Below are positions 27,004 to 35,414 of a stretch of 64,000 nucleotides of DNA, one piece after another. A model generated the notes under the pieces. That model was not told where the DNA came from. It made no database searches and worked only from the letters and a program-made list of their open reading frames with translations. Within the stretch, counting starts at the first letter, position 1. Every line of letters starts with the position of its first letter. The position numbers were made by a program, and so were the translations under genes. Source of the stretch: Corynebacterium suicordis DSM 45110 (GTDB lineage: Bacteria > Actinomycetota > Actinomycetes > Mycobacteriales > Mycobacteriaceae); assembly GCF_015351405.1 (NCBI RefSeq), contig NZ_JADKMY010000001.1, positions 1,240,001-1,304,000 of the forward strand, written 5' to 3'.

Positions 27004-29829
27004 CTACTTGGAGGCCATCATGTTACGCAGAACGTACTGCAGGATGCCGCCGTTGCGGTAGTAATCAGCTTCACCCGGGGTATCGATACGGGTTGGAGCG
27101 TCAAACTCGATCTTCTCACCGTTTTCCTTGGTGGCAACGACCTTGACGGACTTAGGGATTCCGCCGTTGTTGAGCTCTTCGATTCCGGAGATATCGAAGG
27201 TCTCGGAGCCGTCGATGCCCAGGGACTTCCAGGACTCACCTTCTGGGAACTGTACTGGCACAACTCCCATTCCGATGAGGTTGGAGCGGTGGATGCGCTC
27301 GAAGGACTCAGCGATGACAGCCTTCACGCCCAGCAGCAGGGTGCCCTTGGCAGCCCAGTCACGGGAGGATCCGGTGCCGTACTCCTTGCCACCGAGAACA
27401 ACCAGTGGGGTGTCCTGCTCCTTGTAGTTCATGGCGGCGTCGTAAATGTAAGCCTGCGGTGCACCCTCCTGGGTGAAGTCGCGGGTGTAGCCACCGGAAA
27501 CGTTGTCCAGGAGCTGGTTCTGCAGGCGGATGTTCGCGAAGGTACCGCGAACCATGACCTCGTGGTTACCACGACGAGCGCCCAGGGAGTTGTAATCCTT
27601 GCGCTCTACTCCGTGCTCATCCAGGTACTGCGCGGCAGGGGAGCCGGGCTTGATGGTGGAGGCAGGGGAGATGTGGTCGGTGGTCACGGAATCGCCCAGC
27701 AGGGCAAGAACGCGAGCGCCGGAGATGTCCTTGACTGCTTCTGGCTCGGTGGACATGCCGTCGAAGTAAGGTGCGCGACGAATGTAGGTGGAGTTCTCAT
27801 CCCATTCGAAGGTCTTACCGGTTGGCACGTCCAGGTTCTGCCAGCGCTCGTCGCCCTTGAAGACGTCAGCGTAGTCAGCGGTGTAGAGCTCCTTGGTGAT
27901 GGACTCTGCGATGACCTTTTCAATTTCCTCGGTGGAAGGCCAGATGTCGCGCAGGAAGACATCGTTGCCTTCGTTGTCCTTGCCCAGAGCCTGGGTTTCG
28001 AAGTCGAAGTCCATGGTGCCGGCGATGGCGTACGCGATGACCAGGATTGGGCTGGCCAGGTAGTTCATCTTCACGTCGGGGTTGATGCGACCCTCGAAGT
28101 TACGGTTACCGGAGAGCACTGCGGTGGCAGCGAGGTCGCCCTCGTTGATGCCAGCGGAGATTTCATCAGGCAATGGACCGGAGTTACCGATACAGGTGGT
28201 ACAGCCGTAGCCCACGAGGTAGAAGCCCATGGCCTCGAGGTCCTTCCACAGACCGGCAGCCTCGTAGTAGCCGTTGACTACCTGGGAGCCTGGAGCCATG
28301 GAGGTCTTCACCCAAGGAGCGGACTGCAGACCCTTTTCCGCGGCCTTGCGAGCCAGCAGGCCAGCGCCGATCATCACGGAAGGGTTAGAGGTGTTGGTAC
28401 AGGAGGTGATGGAGGCGATAGCCACCATGCCGTGATCCAGTTCCATGTCCTGACCGTTGTAGTGCACAGCGGTTGGGTTGGATGGGCGGCCTTCGGCACC
28501 TTCTGCGGCGGAAGGGACATTGCCCTTGGCGTCGGCAGCAGATGCTGGAGTCTCGGAGGAAGATCCGGAATCAGAAGCAGAGGTTGCCTCGGTGGTTGGG
28601 CCTTCGTCGTCGAAGACACCGCCTTCTTCGCCCACGTTTGGAGCCTCCACGTAGTTGTGGATGTCCTTGCGGAACTGAGACTTGGAATCGGAGAGCTCAA
28701 TGCGATCCTGAGGACGCTTTGGACCAGCGATGGAAGGAACCACGGTGGACAGGTCCAGCTCGAGGTACTCGGAGTACTCGATCTCGGCTTCTGGATCGAG
28801 CCACATGCCCTGAGCCTTGGCGTAAGCCTCGACGCGCTCAAGGGTTTCCTTGTCGCGGCCGGTGAGCTCGAGGTACTTGACGGTCTCTTCGTCGATCGGG
28901 AACATCGCGGCGGTGGAGCCGAATTCTGGGGACATGTTGCCGATGGTGGCGCGGTTTGCCAGTGGCAGCTCGCCAACACCCTTGCCGTAGAACTCCACGA
29001 ACTTGCCGACGACGCCATGCTGACGCAGCAGATCAGTGATGGTCAGAACCACGTCGGTGGCGGTCACGCCAGCGTTGATTTCACCGGTGAGCTTGAAGCC
29101 GACCACGCGAGGGATCAGCATGGAGATAGGCTGGCCGAGCATTGCAGCCTCGGCCTCGATGCCACCCACGCCCCAGCCCAGGATGCCCAGGCCGTTCTGC
29201 ATGGTGGTGTGGGAGTCGGTACCAACACAGGTATCCGGGTATGCCACGCCGTCCTTCTCGAAGACGGAGCGTGCCAGGTACTCGATGTTGACCTGGTGAA
29301 CGATGCCGGTTCCGGGAGGAACCACGCGGAAGTTATCGAATGCGCCGGTGCCCCAACGGAGGAACTTGTAGCGCTCGTCGTTGCGCTGGTACTCGATCTC
29401 CACGTTCTTCTCGAGTGCATCGGAATCGCCGAAGGCCTCGATGATCACGGAGTGGTCGATGACCATTTCCGCTGGGTTCAGCGGGTTAACCTGATCGGCT
29501 TCGCCACCGAGAGTCACCACGGCATCGCGAATGGTTGCGAGGTCCACGATGCAGGCCACGCCGGTGAAGTCCTGCATGATCACGCGGGCTGGGGTGAACT
29601 GGATCTCGATGCTTGGGTCAGCAGAGGCATCCCAGTTGGCTACTGCTTCGATGTGCTCGCGGGTGACGTTCTTGCCATCCTCGTTGCGCAGCAGGTTTTC
29701 GCCCAGCACCTTAAGGGAGTAAGGAAGCTTTTCCATCCCCGGTACGGCGGATAGTCGGTAGTAGTCATAAGACTTTTCACCGACCTCTAGCGTGCTCTTG
29801 GCGTCAAAAGAGTTCTTGCTTTCAGTCAC
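27004..29829 (-). CDS. acn: Aconitate hydratase (aconitase)
   Basis: Citric-acid cycle enzyme interconverting citrate and isocitrate with a 4Fe-4S cluster. From GTG 29829, preceded by AGGAG six bases away, it has 941 residues starting [17 protein letters not shown], the same N-terminus as C. glutamicum Acn. Cluster ligands lie in [10 protein letters not shown] and [11 protein letters not shown]. The swivel domain contains [14 protein letters not shown] and [10 protein letters not shown]. Between domains is an acidic Ser/Glu/Ala-rich linker ([12 protein letters not shown] to AAEGAEGR) differing from relatives. The suf operon in this window would supply its cluster. Confidence 0.97.
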   Translation of the reverse strand: MTESKNSFDAKSTLEVGEKSYDYYRLSAVPGMEKLPYSLKVLGENLLRNEDGKNVTREHIEAVANWDASADPSIEIQFTPARVIMQDFTGVACIVDLATIRDAVVTLGGEADQVNPLNPAEMVIDHSVIIEAFGDSDALEKNVEIEYQRNDERYKFLRWGTGAFDNFRVVPPGTGIVHQVNIEYLARSVFEKDGVAYPDTCVGTDSHTTMQNGLGILGWGVGGIEAEAAMLGQPISMLIPRVVGFKLTGEINAGVTATDVVLTITDLLRQHGVVGKFVEFYGKGVGELPLANRATIGNMSPEFGSTAAMFPIDEETVKYLELTGRDKETLERVEAYAKAQGMWLDPEAEIEYSEYLELDLSTVVPSIAGPKRPQDRIELSDSKSQFRKDIHNYVEAPNVGEEGGVFDDEGPTTEATSASDSGSSSETPASAADAKGNVPSAAEGAEGRPSNPTAVHYNGQDMELDHGMVAIASITSCTNTSNPSVMIGAGLLARKAAEKGLQSAPWVKTSMAPGSQVVNGYYEAAGLWKDLEAMGFYLVGYGCTTCIGNSGPLPDEISAGINEGDLAATAVLSGNRNFEGRINPDVKMNYLASPILVIAYAIAGTMDFDFETQALGKDNEGNDVFLRDIWPSTEEIEKVIAESITKELYTADYADVFKGDERWQNLDVPTGKTFEWDENSTYIRRAPYFDGMSTEPEAVKDISGARVLALLGDSVTTDHISPASTIKPGSPAAQYLDEHGVERKDYNSLGARRGNHEVMVRGTFANIRLQNQLLDNVSGGYTRDFTQEGAPQAYIYDAAMNYKEQDTPLVVLGGKEYGTGSSRDWAAKGTLLLGVKAVIAESFERIHRSNLIGMGVVPVQFPEGESWKSLGIDGSETFDISGIEELNNGGIPKSVKVVATKENGEKIEFDAPTRIDTPGEADYYRNGGILQYVLRNMMASK

Positions 29830-29877
29830 AGTGTGCTCCTGAGTCACTTCTCGTAGTCGTGGTACGGACACCGCAAT

Positions 29878-29897
29878 ACATCAAAAGTTTTTGATGT
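29878..29897. promoter_or_regulatory. Perfect 20-base palindrome upstream of acn
   Basis: ACATCAAAA-GT-TTTTGATGT, nine-base arms around a two-base centre, 48 bases upstream of the acn GTG. It is unlike the AcnR operator and unlike GlxR sites. The tight centre favours a protein-binding DNA site over an RNA hairpin. The binding protein is unknown. Confidence 0.6.
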
Positions 29898-29988
29898 CCG
29901 ATGGTCCTATTCGTCAAAGAACGCATCAGCGGGGAACCTATCTACCATTGTGGCAGCAAATAGCCCGCTACGTCAGAATTCACCCTAA

Positions 29989-30004
29989 CAGTACAACTGT
30001 CCTG
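29989..30004 (-). promoter_or_regulatory. AcnR operator in the acn promoter region
   Basis: Read on the minus strand the site is CAGGACAGTTGTACTG, which fits the published corynebacterial AcnR motif CAGNACnnncGTACTG at every fixed base except one C to T. It lies 159 bases upstream of the acn start. It is within the 366-base region between acn and the divergent membrane-protein gene; apart from this site and the palindrome I see only AT-rich promoter-like DNA there. Confidence 0.78.
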
Positions 30005-30195
30005 TTTTTGAATCTGCGGGCTTATCGCGTGTCGAGGCCACCCCCAAAAAGTCACTAGTGGTAAAAATACTTCGAATTGGCACGCTCCCGTGCCTTCAGC
30101 AGGACAAGACCAACAGTGGAAGAGTCCTTATAGTTGCGCTCAGATCATGCACAGATCAGCTACTGCGCCCCGATGACACGAGGTAATGCCACATC

Positions 30196-30708
30196 ATGAT
30201 TCCCAATGACATCAATGTTGACGCATTAGCTGAACAGCTCACCGATTCCGACGTGGTGGCCAACCAAGCCGCGCTCGATACTCTGGGTGAGCACGCGGAC
30301 TCCACCCTGCAGCATGTGCAATCCACCGTGGATACAGAAAGCCACCCAGAAATGGCCGAGCGGCTAGGGGAGACCAAGGTGGTTCTGCTCAAGGGCAACA
30401 ATCTCACGCGGGAGAACTCTCGCGATATCGCCCAGGCAATCAAGGACCGCACCGATGCGGACACCGTTCTGGTGCAAACCACACAGAGCGCAGGCGCGGT
30501 ATCCGACGGCCTGACGCGCTACAACATCGAAAACAACGAGCCCCTCGTGGCGGGTTCTCTGGACCCGGCCGATACCCAAGCCTTTGTTTCCTCTGCAGCC
30601 GATGCCCATAGCTACATCACCCCGGTCAACGCCGTGGCCTTGATCGCAGTTCTCGTGGCTATTCCCGTTGGTGCGATCAGCACCAAGCTGGCCCTGCGTT
30701 CCCGTTAG
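30196..30708 (+). CDS. Small membrane-anchored protein (Rv1476-like)
   Basis: 170 residues. The soluble N-terminal part (1-140) contains ETKVVLLKGNNLTRENSRDIAQAI and VLVQTTQSAGAVSDGLTRY, resembling a TPM-like or nucleotide-independent alpha/beta fold, followed by a single C-terminal membrane helix (NAVALIAVLVAIPVGAIS) ending in basic residues. Position between acn and an NlpC/P60 gene matches Rv1476. Function is unknown; the context suggests envelope biology. Confidence 0.72.
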   Translation: MIPNDINVDALAEQLTDSDVVANQAALDTLGEHADSTLQHVQSTVDTESHPEMAERLGETKVVLLKGNNLTRENSRDIAQAIKDRTDADTVLVQTTQSAGAVSDGLTRYNIENNEPLVAGSLDPADTQAFVSSAADAHSYITPVNAVALIAVLVAIPVGAISTKLALRSR

Positions 30709-31179
30709 GGATTGAGCGCGTCCTTTTATTCGACGCCCAGCTCTCCCTATTCTCACCTCAGCCTTCATCCCGGCGCACCCATCCCCGGGTCACGGCCCGC
30801 ATCCCGGGTAAAACAACCAGTGCGAGCAAGTCGAATGGTTGGTCAAGTTCTCTCGCTTGACTACCGTTAACTGAAGGTTCAAGCAATGAGCCTTGTCCTT
30901 GCACACTCAAGGCACCACGCCGCCCAATCCTCAAAATGTGATGCAAATCACACTTCGTTAAGGATCTCTAGTTATCGCTGGTCAAGGGTAATGACGTGAC
31001 TAATGAATCCAGTGTTTCGGATGTTACTCACGTGAATAGAGTTCACTCTGGTTTCTTTTGGGTCATATGGTTCTCTTGTCATCATTTGTAACGGGATGAT
31101 CACATAGTGACCTTTTAGGTCTCATGTGTTTTTTTATGTCTCAAATATCCCAACCCTGGGAGTGCGAGTCATAAGAAAA
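30709..31179. other. Long intergenic region upstream of the NlpC/P60 gene
   Basis: About 470 bases with no plausible gene. It holds a copy of the recurring GGCGTCG motif at 30731-30737, a CCCGGG pair at 30784 and 30803, a GlxR-type site (separate entry), a TCACGTGA palindrome near 31028 and AT-rich promoter-like DNA from 31000 to 31140. I could not choose a single -35/-10 pair with confidence. Confidence 0.6.
30937..30952. promoter_or_regulatory. GlxR (cAMP-CRP type) binding site
   Basis: TGTGATGCAAATCACA is an exact match to the GlxR consensus TGTGA-N6-TCACA. It lies 326 bases upstream of the NlpC/P60 start and 229 bases after the preceding stop. GlxR is the global cAMP-responsive regulator of corynebacteria. 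Confidence 0.8.
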
Positions 31180-31277
31180 GGTCTCCACACGGGACCTGTA
31201 CTGCCCTCGCGGGGAAGTGAGGGCAGCAGGACCGAAGGTGCCTCCCGTCGCAATTCGACCAAACCAGGAGAAACACC
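31180..31277 (+). promoter_or_regulatory. Structured 5' leader of the NlpC/P60 gene
   Basis: Two hairpins can be drawn: GGTCTC/GGGACC (31180-31185 with 31191-31196) and CTGCCCTC/GAGGGCAG (31201-31208 with 31219-31226). CCTG (31195-31198) can instead extend the second stem by pairing with CAGG (31227-31230), competing with the first. Alternative pairings just before a ribosome binding site (AGGAG at 31266-31270) are what one expects of an RNA switch, but no known class is recognised. Confidence 0.4.
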
Positions 31278-33134
31278 GTGCTTCACAGTTCACCAACACG
31301 CCGTCTGCAGGCGCTGCCGATCGCTCGATCGTCGCGCGTCCTGCTGGCGTGCGCAGTCACCGCAGGACTGTCCATGCAAATGGCCATTCACCCCTCACAG
31401 GCTGAGGAGGCAGTGACAGCTGAGGCATACCTCGCCTCTTTGGTTAACGACGTCACGGATTCCCAAAACGCAGTCGCCAATCTCGAACTGGAGATGGGCG
31501 GCTTTCGTGAAGGCGCCAACAAGGCTCGGGTGGATCTGGATAAGGCTCGCGCCTCTGCCCAGGAAGCCCAGGACGGCGTCGAAAATGCTCGCGGACGACT
31601 CGGAGAGTCAGATGTGGCCGTCACCGACGCCCAAAAGGAACTCGATGAGATCGCCCGCTCTGCCTACACCACGGGTGGCGATGCCTCTCCAGTGACTTTG
31701 GCAGCCGGTGGCGATGCCGTGGCAAACACGCTGGATCGCGCCAGCTTTATTCGCAGCGCTACTGAGCAGCAGCAGAAGACTGTAAATCGTTTGGATCTGG
31801 CTCGTACCCAGACCGCGAACGAGGAGTCTGCACTGCGGGACAACCGCAATGATGCGAACTCCAAGGTCAACGAAGCCATCCGCCTGCACAACGAGGCGCG
31901 CACGGCACTGGCCGATGCGCAGAAGCAGGTACAGGAAAAGAATGCGCAGCTGCAGGCGCTGATCAAGGACCGCGACCTGGCGCAAAAGCGTCTGGATGCA
32001 GCTCGCTCTGCAGTGGACACGCTGGCCAACACCAAGCCAGATGCCACTTCTTTCGATAAGCGTCGCGCAGCGGAAGCCGCCGCGGACAACGCCGAGAGCA
32101 AGGCTCCAGCAGCCGCGAAGGACGAAGCACCAGCCTCCGCGCCTGCTGATGCCGCTGACTCGGCTACGGACACCCAGCAGGATTCTGCCGAGCAGAACAA
32201 GACCGAGCAAGACAACAACTCAGCTGCGCCACAACAAAACCCGGTTGCTCCCGCAGGTCCAGCAAGTCCTGCAGGAGCCGTGGAACAATACAGTGGCGAT
32301 ACCGGGTTGCGCGAGCTTCCCACCGGAGCAGATTTCGCTGGTTCTGCGGAGGGCGATGAGCAGCGTCAGCTGGCCATCAACGGTCTCTTGGCAACCGGTG
32401 GAGCAGCGGCAATGGCCGGATTCAACTCTTATTCCGCCAATGGTGACCAGGGCAGCGCAGTCAATGCAGCCTTGGCTGCGGGTCGCCAAGCCGCTGGTGA
32501 GCAGTATGACCAGGCACAATCCACGCTGAACCCGCCGAAGACTACAACTCCGGGTACGCCGTCGACCACCACGCCAACCACTCCGACCACGCCAAGTACT
32601 CCTGGTACTCCTTCCACCACCACGCCGACCACCCCGACGGTTCCCACCATTCCCACCACTCCGGGAACCCCTGGAACCGGTAGTCTTCCCGGCAACACGT
32701 CCGGCACTGCATCCGAGCGCATTGAAAAGGTCATTGCTCGAGGCATGTCTCAGCTCGGAGTGACCTACGCGTGGGGTGGCGGCAACAAGTACGGTCCTAC
32801 GCTGGGTATCCGCGATGGTGGCGTGGCTGATGGCTACGGCGATTACGCCAAGATCGGCTTCGACTGCTCCGGCCTGACCCTGTACGCCTTCGCGGCTGCA
32901 GGCATCACCCTGGATCACTACTCCGGTAGTCAGTACACGGCTGGCCGTCAGGTGCCGACCTCACAGATCAAGCGTGGCGACATGCTGTTCTGGGGTGCGG
33001 GCGGCAGCCAGCACGTGGCCATCTACCTCGGTGATGGACAGATGCTGGAAGCTCCACAGTCCGGCTCCACCGTCCGCGTCAGCGACGTGCGCTACGGCGG
33101 CATGACCCCGATGGCCGTTCGCCTGATCGAGTAA
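31278..33134 (+). CDS. Secreted NlpC/P60 peptidoglycan endopeptidase (RipA/RipC-like)
   Basis: 618 residues. Signal peptide at 1-42 (cleavage near PSQAEEA). Residues about 45-260 form an Ala/Glu-rich coiled coil, as in RipA-type hydrolases, where it is autoinhibitory. A Pro/Thr-rich linker (repeats of TTPTTPTTPSTPGTP) precedes the catalytic domain at about 490-618, with Cys near 530 in KIGFDCSGLT and His near 578 in GGSQHVAIYLG. The enzyme is expected to cut the D-iGlu to diaminopimelate bond during daughter-cell separation. GTG start behind AGGAG. Confidence 0.93.
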   Translation: MLHSSPTRRLQALPIARSSRVLLACAVTAGLSMQMAIHPSQAEEAVTAEAYLASLVNDVTDSQNAVANLELEMGGFREGANKARVDLDKARASAQEAQDGVENARGRLGESDVAVTDAQKELDEIARSAYTTGGDASPVTLAAGGDAVANTLDRASFIRSATEQQQKTVNRLDLARTQTANEESALRDNRNDANSKVNEAIRLHNEARTALADAQKQVQEKNAQLQALIKDRDLAQKRLDAARSAVDTLANTKPDATSFDKRRAAEAAADNAESKAPAAAKDEAPASAPADAADSATDTQQDSAEQNKTEQDNNSAAPQQNPVAPAGPASPAGAVEQYSGDTGLRELPTGADFAGSAEGDEQRQLAINGLLATGGAAAMAGFNSYSANGDQGSAVNAALAAGRQAAGEQYDQAQSTLNPPKTTTPGTPSTTTPTTPTTPSTPGTPSTTTPTTPTVPTIPTTPGTPGTGSLPGNTSGTASERIEKVIARGMSQLGVTYAWGGGNKYGPTLGIRDGGVADGYGDYAKIGFDCSGLTLYAFAAAGITLDHYSGSQYTAGRQVPTSQIKRGDMLFWGAGGSQHVAIYLGDGQMLEAPQSGSTVRVSDVRYGGMTPMAVRLIE

Positions 33135-33137
33135 GAG

Positions 33138-33181
33138 AACTCAGCGCTAGTTAACTCAGCGCACTAGCTTTAACTCAGCGC
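33138..33181. repeat. Three direct copies of AACTCAGCGC
   Basis: Copies at 33138-33147, 33153-33162 and 33172-33181, spaced 15 and 19 bases apart, fill the gap between two converging genes. The third copy overlaps the stop codon of the minus-strand gene. Confidence 0.8.
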
Positions 33182-34029
33182 ACTAACTCCCGAAACGCGT
33201 AATCCACGGCGGTCATCCTGGCCGCCCGGATAGTGCGCAAGAGGGGCAAGAGCATGGGATCAAAGGAACGGCCCGCATCACTGGTGCGGGCCGTTTCTAC
33301 GATTGCAGAAACATAATCAGCCCGCGCCAACAGGCGGGAAGCCCGCAAAGAAACCCCAGGTGGAAGCCCTGGGAGGCCGAAGGCATCCGCCAGCGTTCCC
33401 ACTTCCAGGCGCACATCTGGGCGTCGCAGCTGGGATTGGCCAGAGTTCGCCACCAGCTCACCGGCTCGATCCATTGCCTCGCGCAGATGCTCATCAGCCT
33501 CGCCAGGGGAGTAGAAGGGCAGATGTGGCACCGGGCCCTGCGCCACGAACCACTGCCAGAACACTGCCTCGGACTCGTGAAACTCGCTGTATTTCATCTC
33601 CGGCACCAGCACATGAATGGTGTTTGGATCCGTATCCGCCAAGGTGATTCCCGCTCCACACCGCTGCACTGCCTCGGCGGCAGCGGAACCGGCGGGCAGC
33701 GCCGGAACGTCACCATGCCCAGCCAGCACCAATCCCACGAGAGGTCGTGAGTCCGCGCTAACGGGGACATCATCAGTCACCCTGCGCACCAGTCGGAGGA
33801 GATCACCCAGGGGAGCCGTGGCTCCAGACAATTCCTCGGTGGAGGCGATTCCCGCGGTGAGGGCAGAGGTGGCGTCGAGAAGCTGAACAGGGCCCTGAAC
33901 GGACCGGAAAGCATCCAACAAAAGGTCCGTACTGATCACCTGATGAACCCACCAACCCAGCCAGAGGGCTGAGTTTTGCACGGGAGACCACAGTTGATCG
34001 CGCAACTGCGTGGGTTCGGGATAAGACAT
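33175..34029 (-). CDS. Hypothetical protein conserved in position
   Basis: 284 residues of unknown function, no signal peptide and no clear membrane helix. It has a Trp-rich N-terminal segment (ALWLGWWVHQV), a central alanine-rich stretch and a basic C-terminus (RTIRAARMTAVDYAFRELVR). I recognise no catalytic motif. The ATG is seven bases after TATTTT, so the mRNA may be leaderless. It diverges from the DUF3097 gene, which has the same arrangement, across only 68 bases. Confidence 0.65.
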   Translation of the reverse strand: MSYPEPTQLRDQLWSPVQNSALWLGWWVHQVISTDLLLDAFRSVQGPVQLLDATSALTAGIASTEELSGATAPLGDLLRLVRRVTDDVPVSADSRPLVGLVLAGHGDVPALPAGSAAAEAVQRCGAGITLADTDPNTIHVLVPEMKYSEFHESEAVFWQWFVAQGPVPHLPFYSPGEADEHLREAMDRAGELVANSGQSQLRRPDVRLEVGTLADAFGLPGLPPGVSLRASRLLARADYVSAIVETARTSDAGRSFDPMLLPLLRTIRAARMTAVDYAFRELVR

Positions 34030-34036
34030 GAGACCT

Positions 34037-34042
34037 AAAATA
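34037..34042 (-). promoter_or_regulatory. Candidate -10 box for the 34029 gene
   Basis: TATTTT on the minus strand, seven bases before the ATG, consistent with leaderless transcription. Confidence 0.45.
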
Positions 34043-34083
34043 GCCCGGCTGGTTCGCTAGACCCAACCCGAGGGGCCGTGACC

Positions 34084-34089
34084 TAGAAT
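34084..34089 (+). promoter_or_regulatory. Candidate -10 box for the DUF3097 gene
   Basis: TAGAAT, eight bases before the ATG at 34098, consistent with leaderless transcription. No Shine-Dalgarno is visible before this start. Confidence 0.5.
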
Positions 34090-34097
34090 GCTGGCTT

Positions 34098-34949
34098 ATG
34101 ACTCCCCGTGATTTCTCTTCCCGCGACCCCTATTCCGCAGACATCCTGCAGGGGCACAGCCGCAGGCAACCCGTGAGTTTTCCCGAGGTGCGCCCGGAGC
34201 TGGACATGGTGGTGGAGGTGTTTGGCGATGAGTTCGTGGGCGGGATCATCGGTGGCGAGCGGACCGCGGATGGGGACTTCATCCGCCTGGAGGACCGCTA
34301 CGGAGCCAGCCGTTTGTTCAAGCTTCGGCCCGGTGGCTTCCTGCTGGAAGGCAAGCGAATAACCTTGACTCGCTATGTAGATCCCAGGTTGATTCCCTCA
34401 CAGCCCACTCGTTCGAACTCCGGATCGCGACGCGTAGAAGGGGTGCAGGCCAAGGTGGCGGCTCCATCCCGGATCTGGGTGGAGGGTGTGCACGATGCCG
34501 CAATCGTGGAAAAAGTGTGGGGACACGACCTCCGTGTGGAGGGCGTGGTGGTGGAGTTCCTCGAGGGCTTGGACAACTTGGAGGAGCGGCTTCGCGAGTT
34601 CCAGCCCACCGCTGAGCGAAGGGTTGGTGTACTGGCAGACCACCTCATCGCGGGCACCAAGGAAGCACGCATGACGCAGAACCTGGGTCCCCACGTGATG
34701 GTCACTGGCCACCCTTATGTAGATATCTGGGAGGCGGTCAAGCCCAGCAGCGTCAAGATCCCCGCCTGGCCGCAGGTACTGCGGGGGGAGGATTGGAAGA
34801 CCGGGGTGTGCGATCGGCTGGGATGGGGCTCACCGCAGGATGGCTGGCGACGCGTCTACCGCTCCGTCAATTCCTTCCGGGATCTAGATTCCACGCTCAT
34901 CGGAGCGGTGGAGCGGCTGATCGATTTCGTCACCGTCCCGCAAGAGTAG
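34098..34949 (+). CDS. DUF3097 family protein
   Basis: 283 residues. A small N-terminal beta domain (VVEVFGDEFVGGIIG, RYGASRLFKLRPGGF) is followed by a region with RIWVEGVHDAAIVEKVWGHDLR that looks like a TOPRIM-type E..D core, then GVLADHLIAGTKEARM and a conserved Trp-rich C-terminus. DUF3097 is restricted to actinobacteria and its biochemical role is not established; a nucleic-acid function is only an inference from the TOPRIM-like pattern. It precedes nfeD by 24 bases. Confidence 0.78.
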   Translation: MTPRDFSSRDPYSADILQGHSRRQPVSFPEVRPELDMVVEVFGDEFVGGIIGGERTADGDFIRLEDRYGASRLFKLRPGGFLLEGKRITLTRYVDPRLIPSQPTRSNSGSRRVEGVQAKVAAPSRIWVEGVHDAAIVEKVWGHDLRVEGVVVEFLEGLDNLEERLREFQPTAERRVGVLADHLIAGTKEARMTQNLGPHVMVTGHPYVDIWEAVKPSSVKIPAWPQVLRGEDWKTGVCDRLGWGSPQDGWRRVYRSVNSFRDLDSTLIGAVERLIDFVTVPQE

Positions 34950-34973
34950 GGAATCTTCCATAGGGTGGAGACT

Positions 34974-35414
34974 ATGGGTCCTCTGATTTGGTTTGCGGTC
35001 GCGGTTGTTCTGGCAATTGCTGAGCTAGCTGTCATGGATTTCTCCCTACTCATGCTCGCCATAGCCGCCCTTTTCACCGCAGGAGTGGCTATCGCGGATG
35101 TGCCGTTGTGGGCAGAAGTGGCAGCCTTTTCGATCTCAGCACTACTCACACTGGCGGGATTGCGCCCGATTCTGCGCCGTCGGCTCAAGCAAAGTCTCAA
35201 CGACCGCGATTTCTCACCAAAAGAATTAGAGGGCCACACGGCCTCTGTGGTGGATCCAGTCACGGATGCTTCCCTCGATGGGGGCATGGTGCGGATCGCC
35301 GGGGAATTGTGGAGCGCCCGGGCGGCCCATCCAGGGGAAAAATTCTCGCCTGGTGAAGAGGTTCAAGTACTCAAAATTGACGGCACCACAGCTGTGGTGT
35401 GGAAGGGAATCTAG
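34974..35414 (+). CDS. NfeD-like membrane protein
   Basis: 146 residues from ATG 34974, preceded by GGTGGAG; a GTG at 34965 would add three residues. Two to three membrane segments fill residues 1-65 and a small OB-fold-like domain follows (LEGHTASVVDPV to EVQVLKIDGTTAVVWKG). NfeD proteins pair with SPFH proteins in the membrane, and the next gene begins on the base after this stop codon, which is strong support. Confidence 0.9.
   Translation: MGPLIWFAVAVVLAIAELAVMDFSLLMLAIAALFTAGVAIADVPLWAEVAAFSISALLTLAGLRPILRRRLKQSLNDRDFSPKELEGHTASVVDPVTDASLDGGMVRIAGELWSARAAHPGEKFSPGEEVQVLKIDGTTAVVWKGI

Noticed and set aside
26995-29754. A 919-codon open frame antisense to acn
   Set aside because: It mirrors the acn gene almost end to end, gives a low-complexity Val/Gly/His-rich translation with no family resemblance, and follows from high GC at codon third positions in acn.
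31076-31108. TTGTCA and CATAGT as a -35/-10 pair, and TTGTAACG as an MtrA half site
   Set aside because: The spacing of 21 bases is too long for a normal promoter and only a single weak MtrA-like half is visible.
31141-31277. c-di-AMP (ydaO) riboswitch before the NlpC/P60 gene
   Set aside because: The association is expected in actinobacteria, but the conserved core segments of the class are not seen; kept only as an unclassified structured leader.
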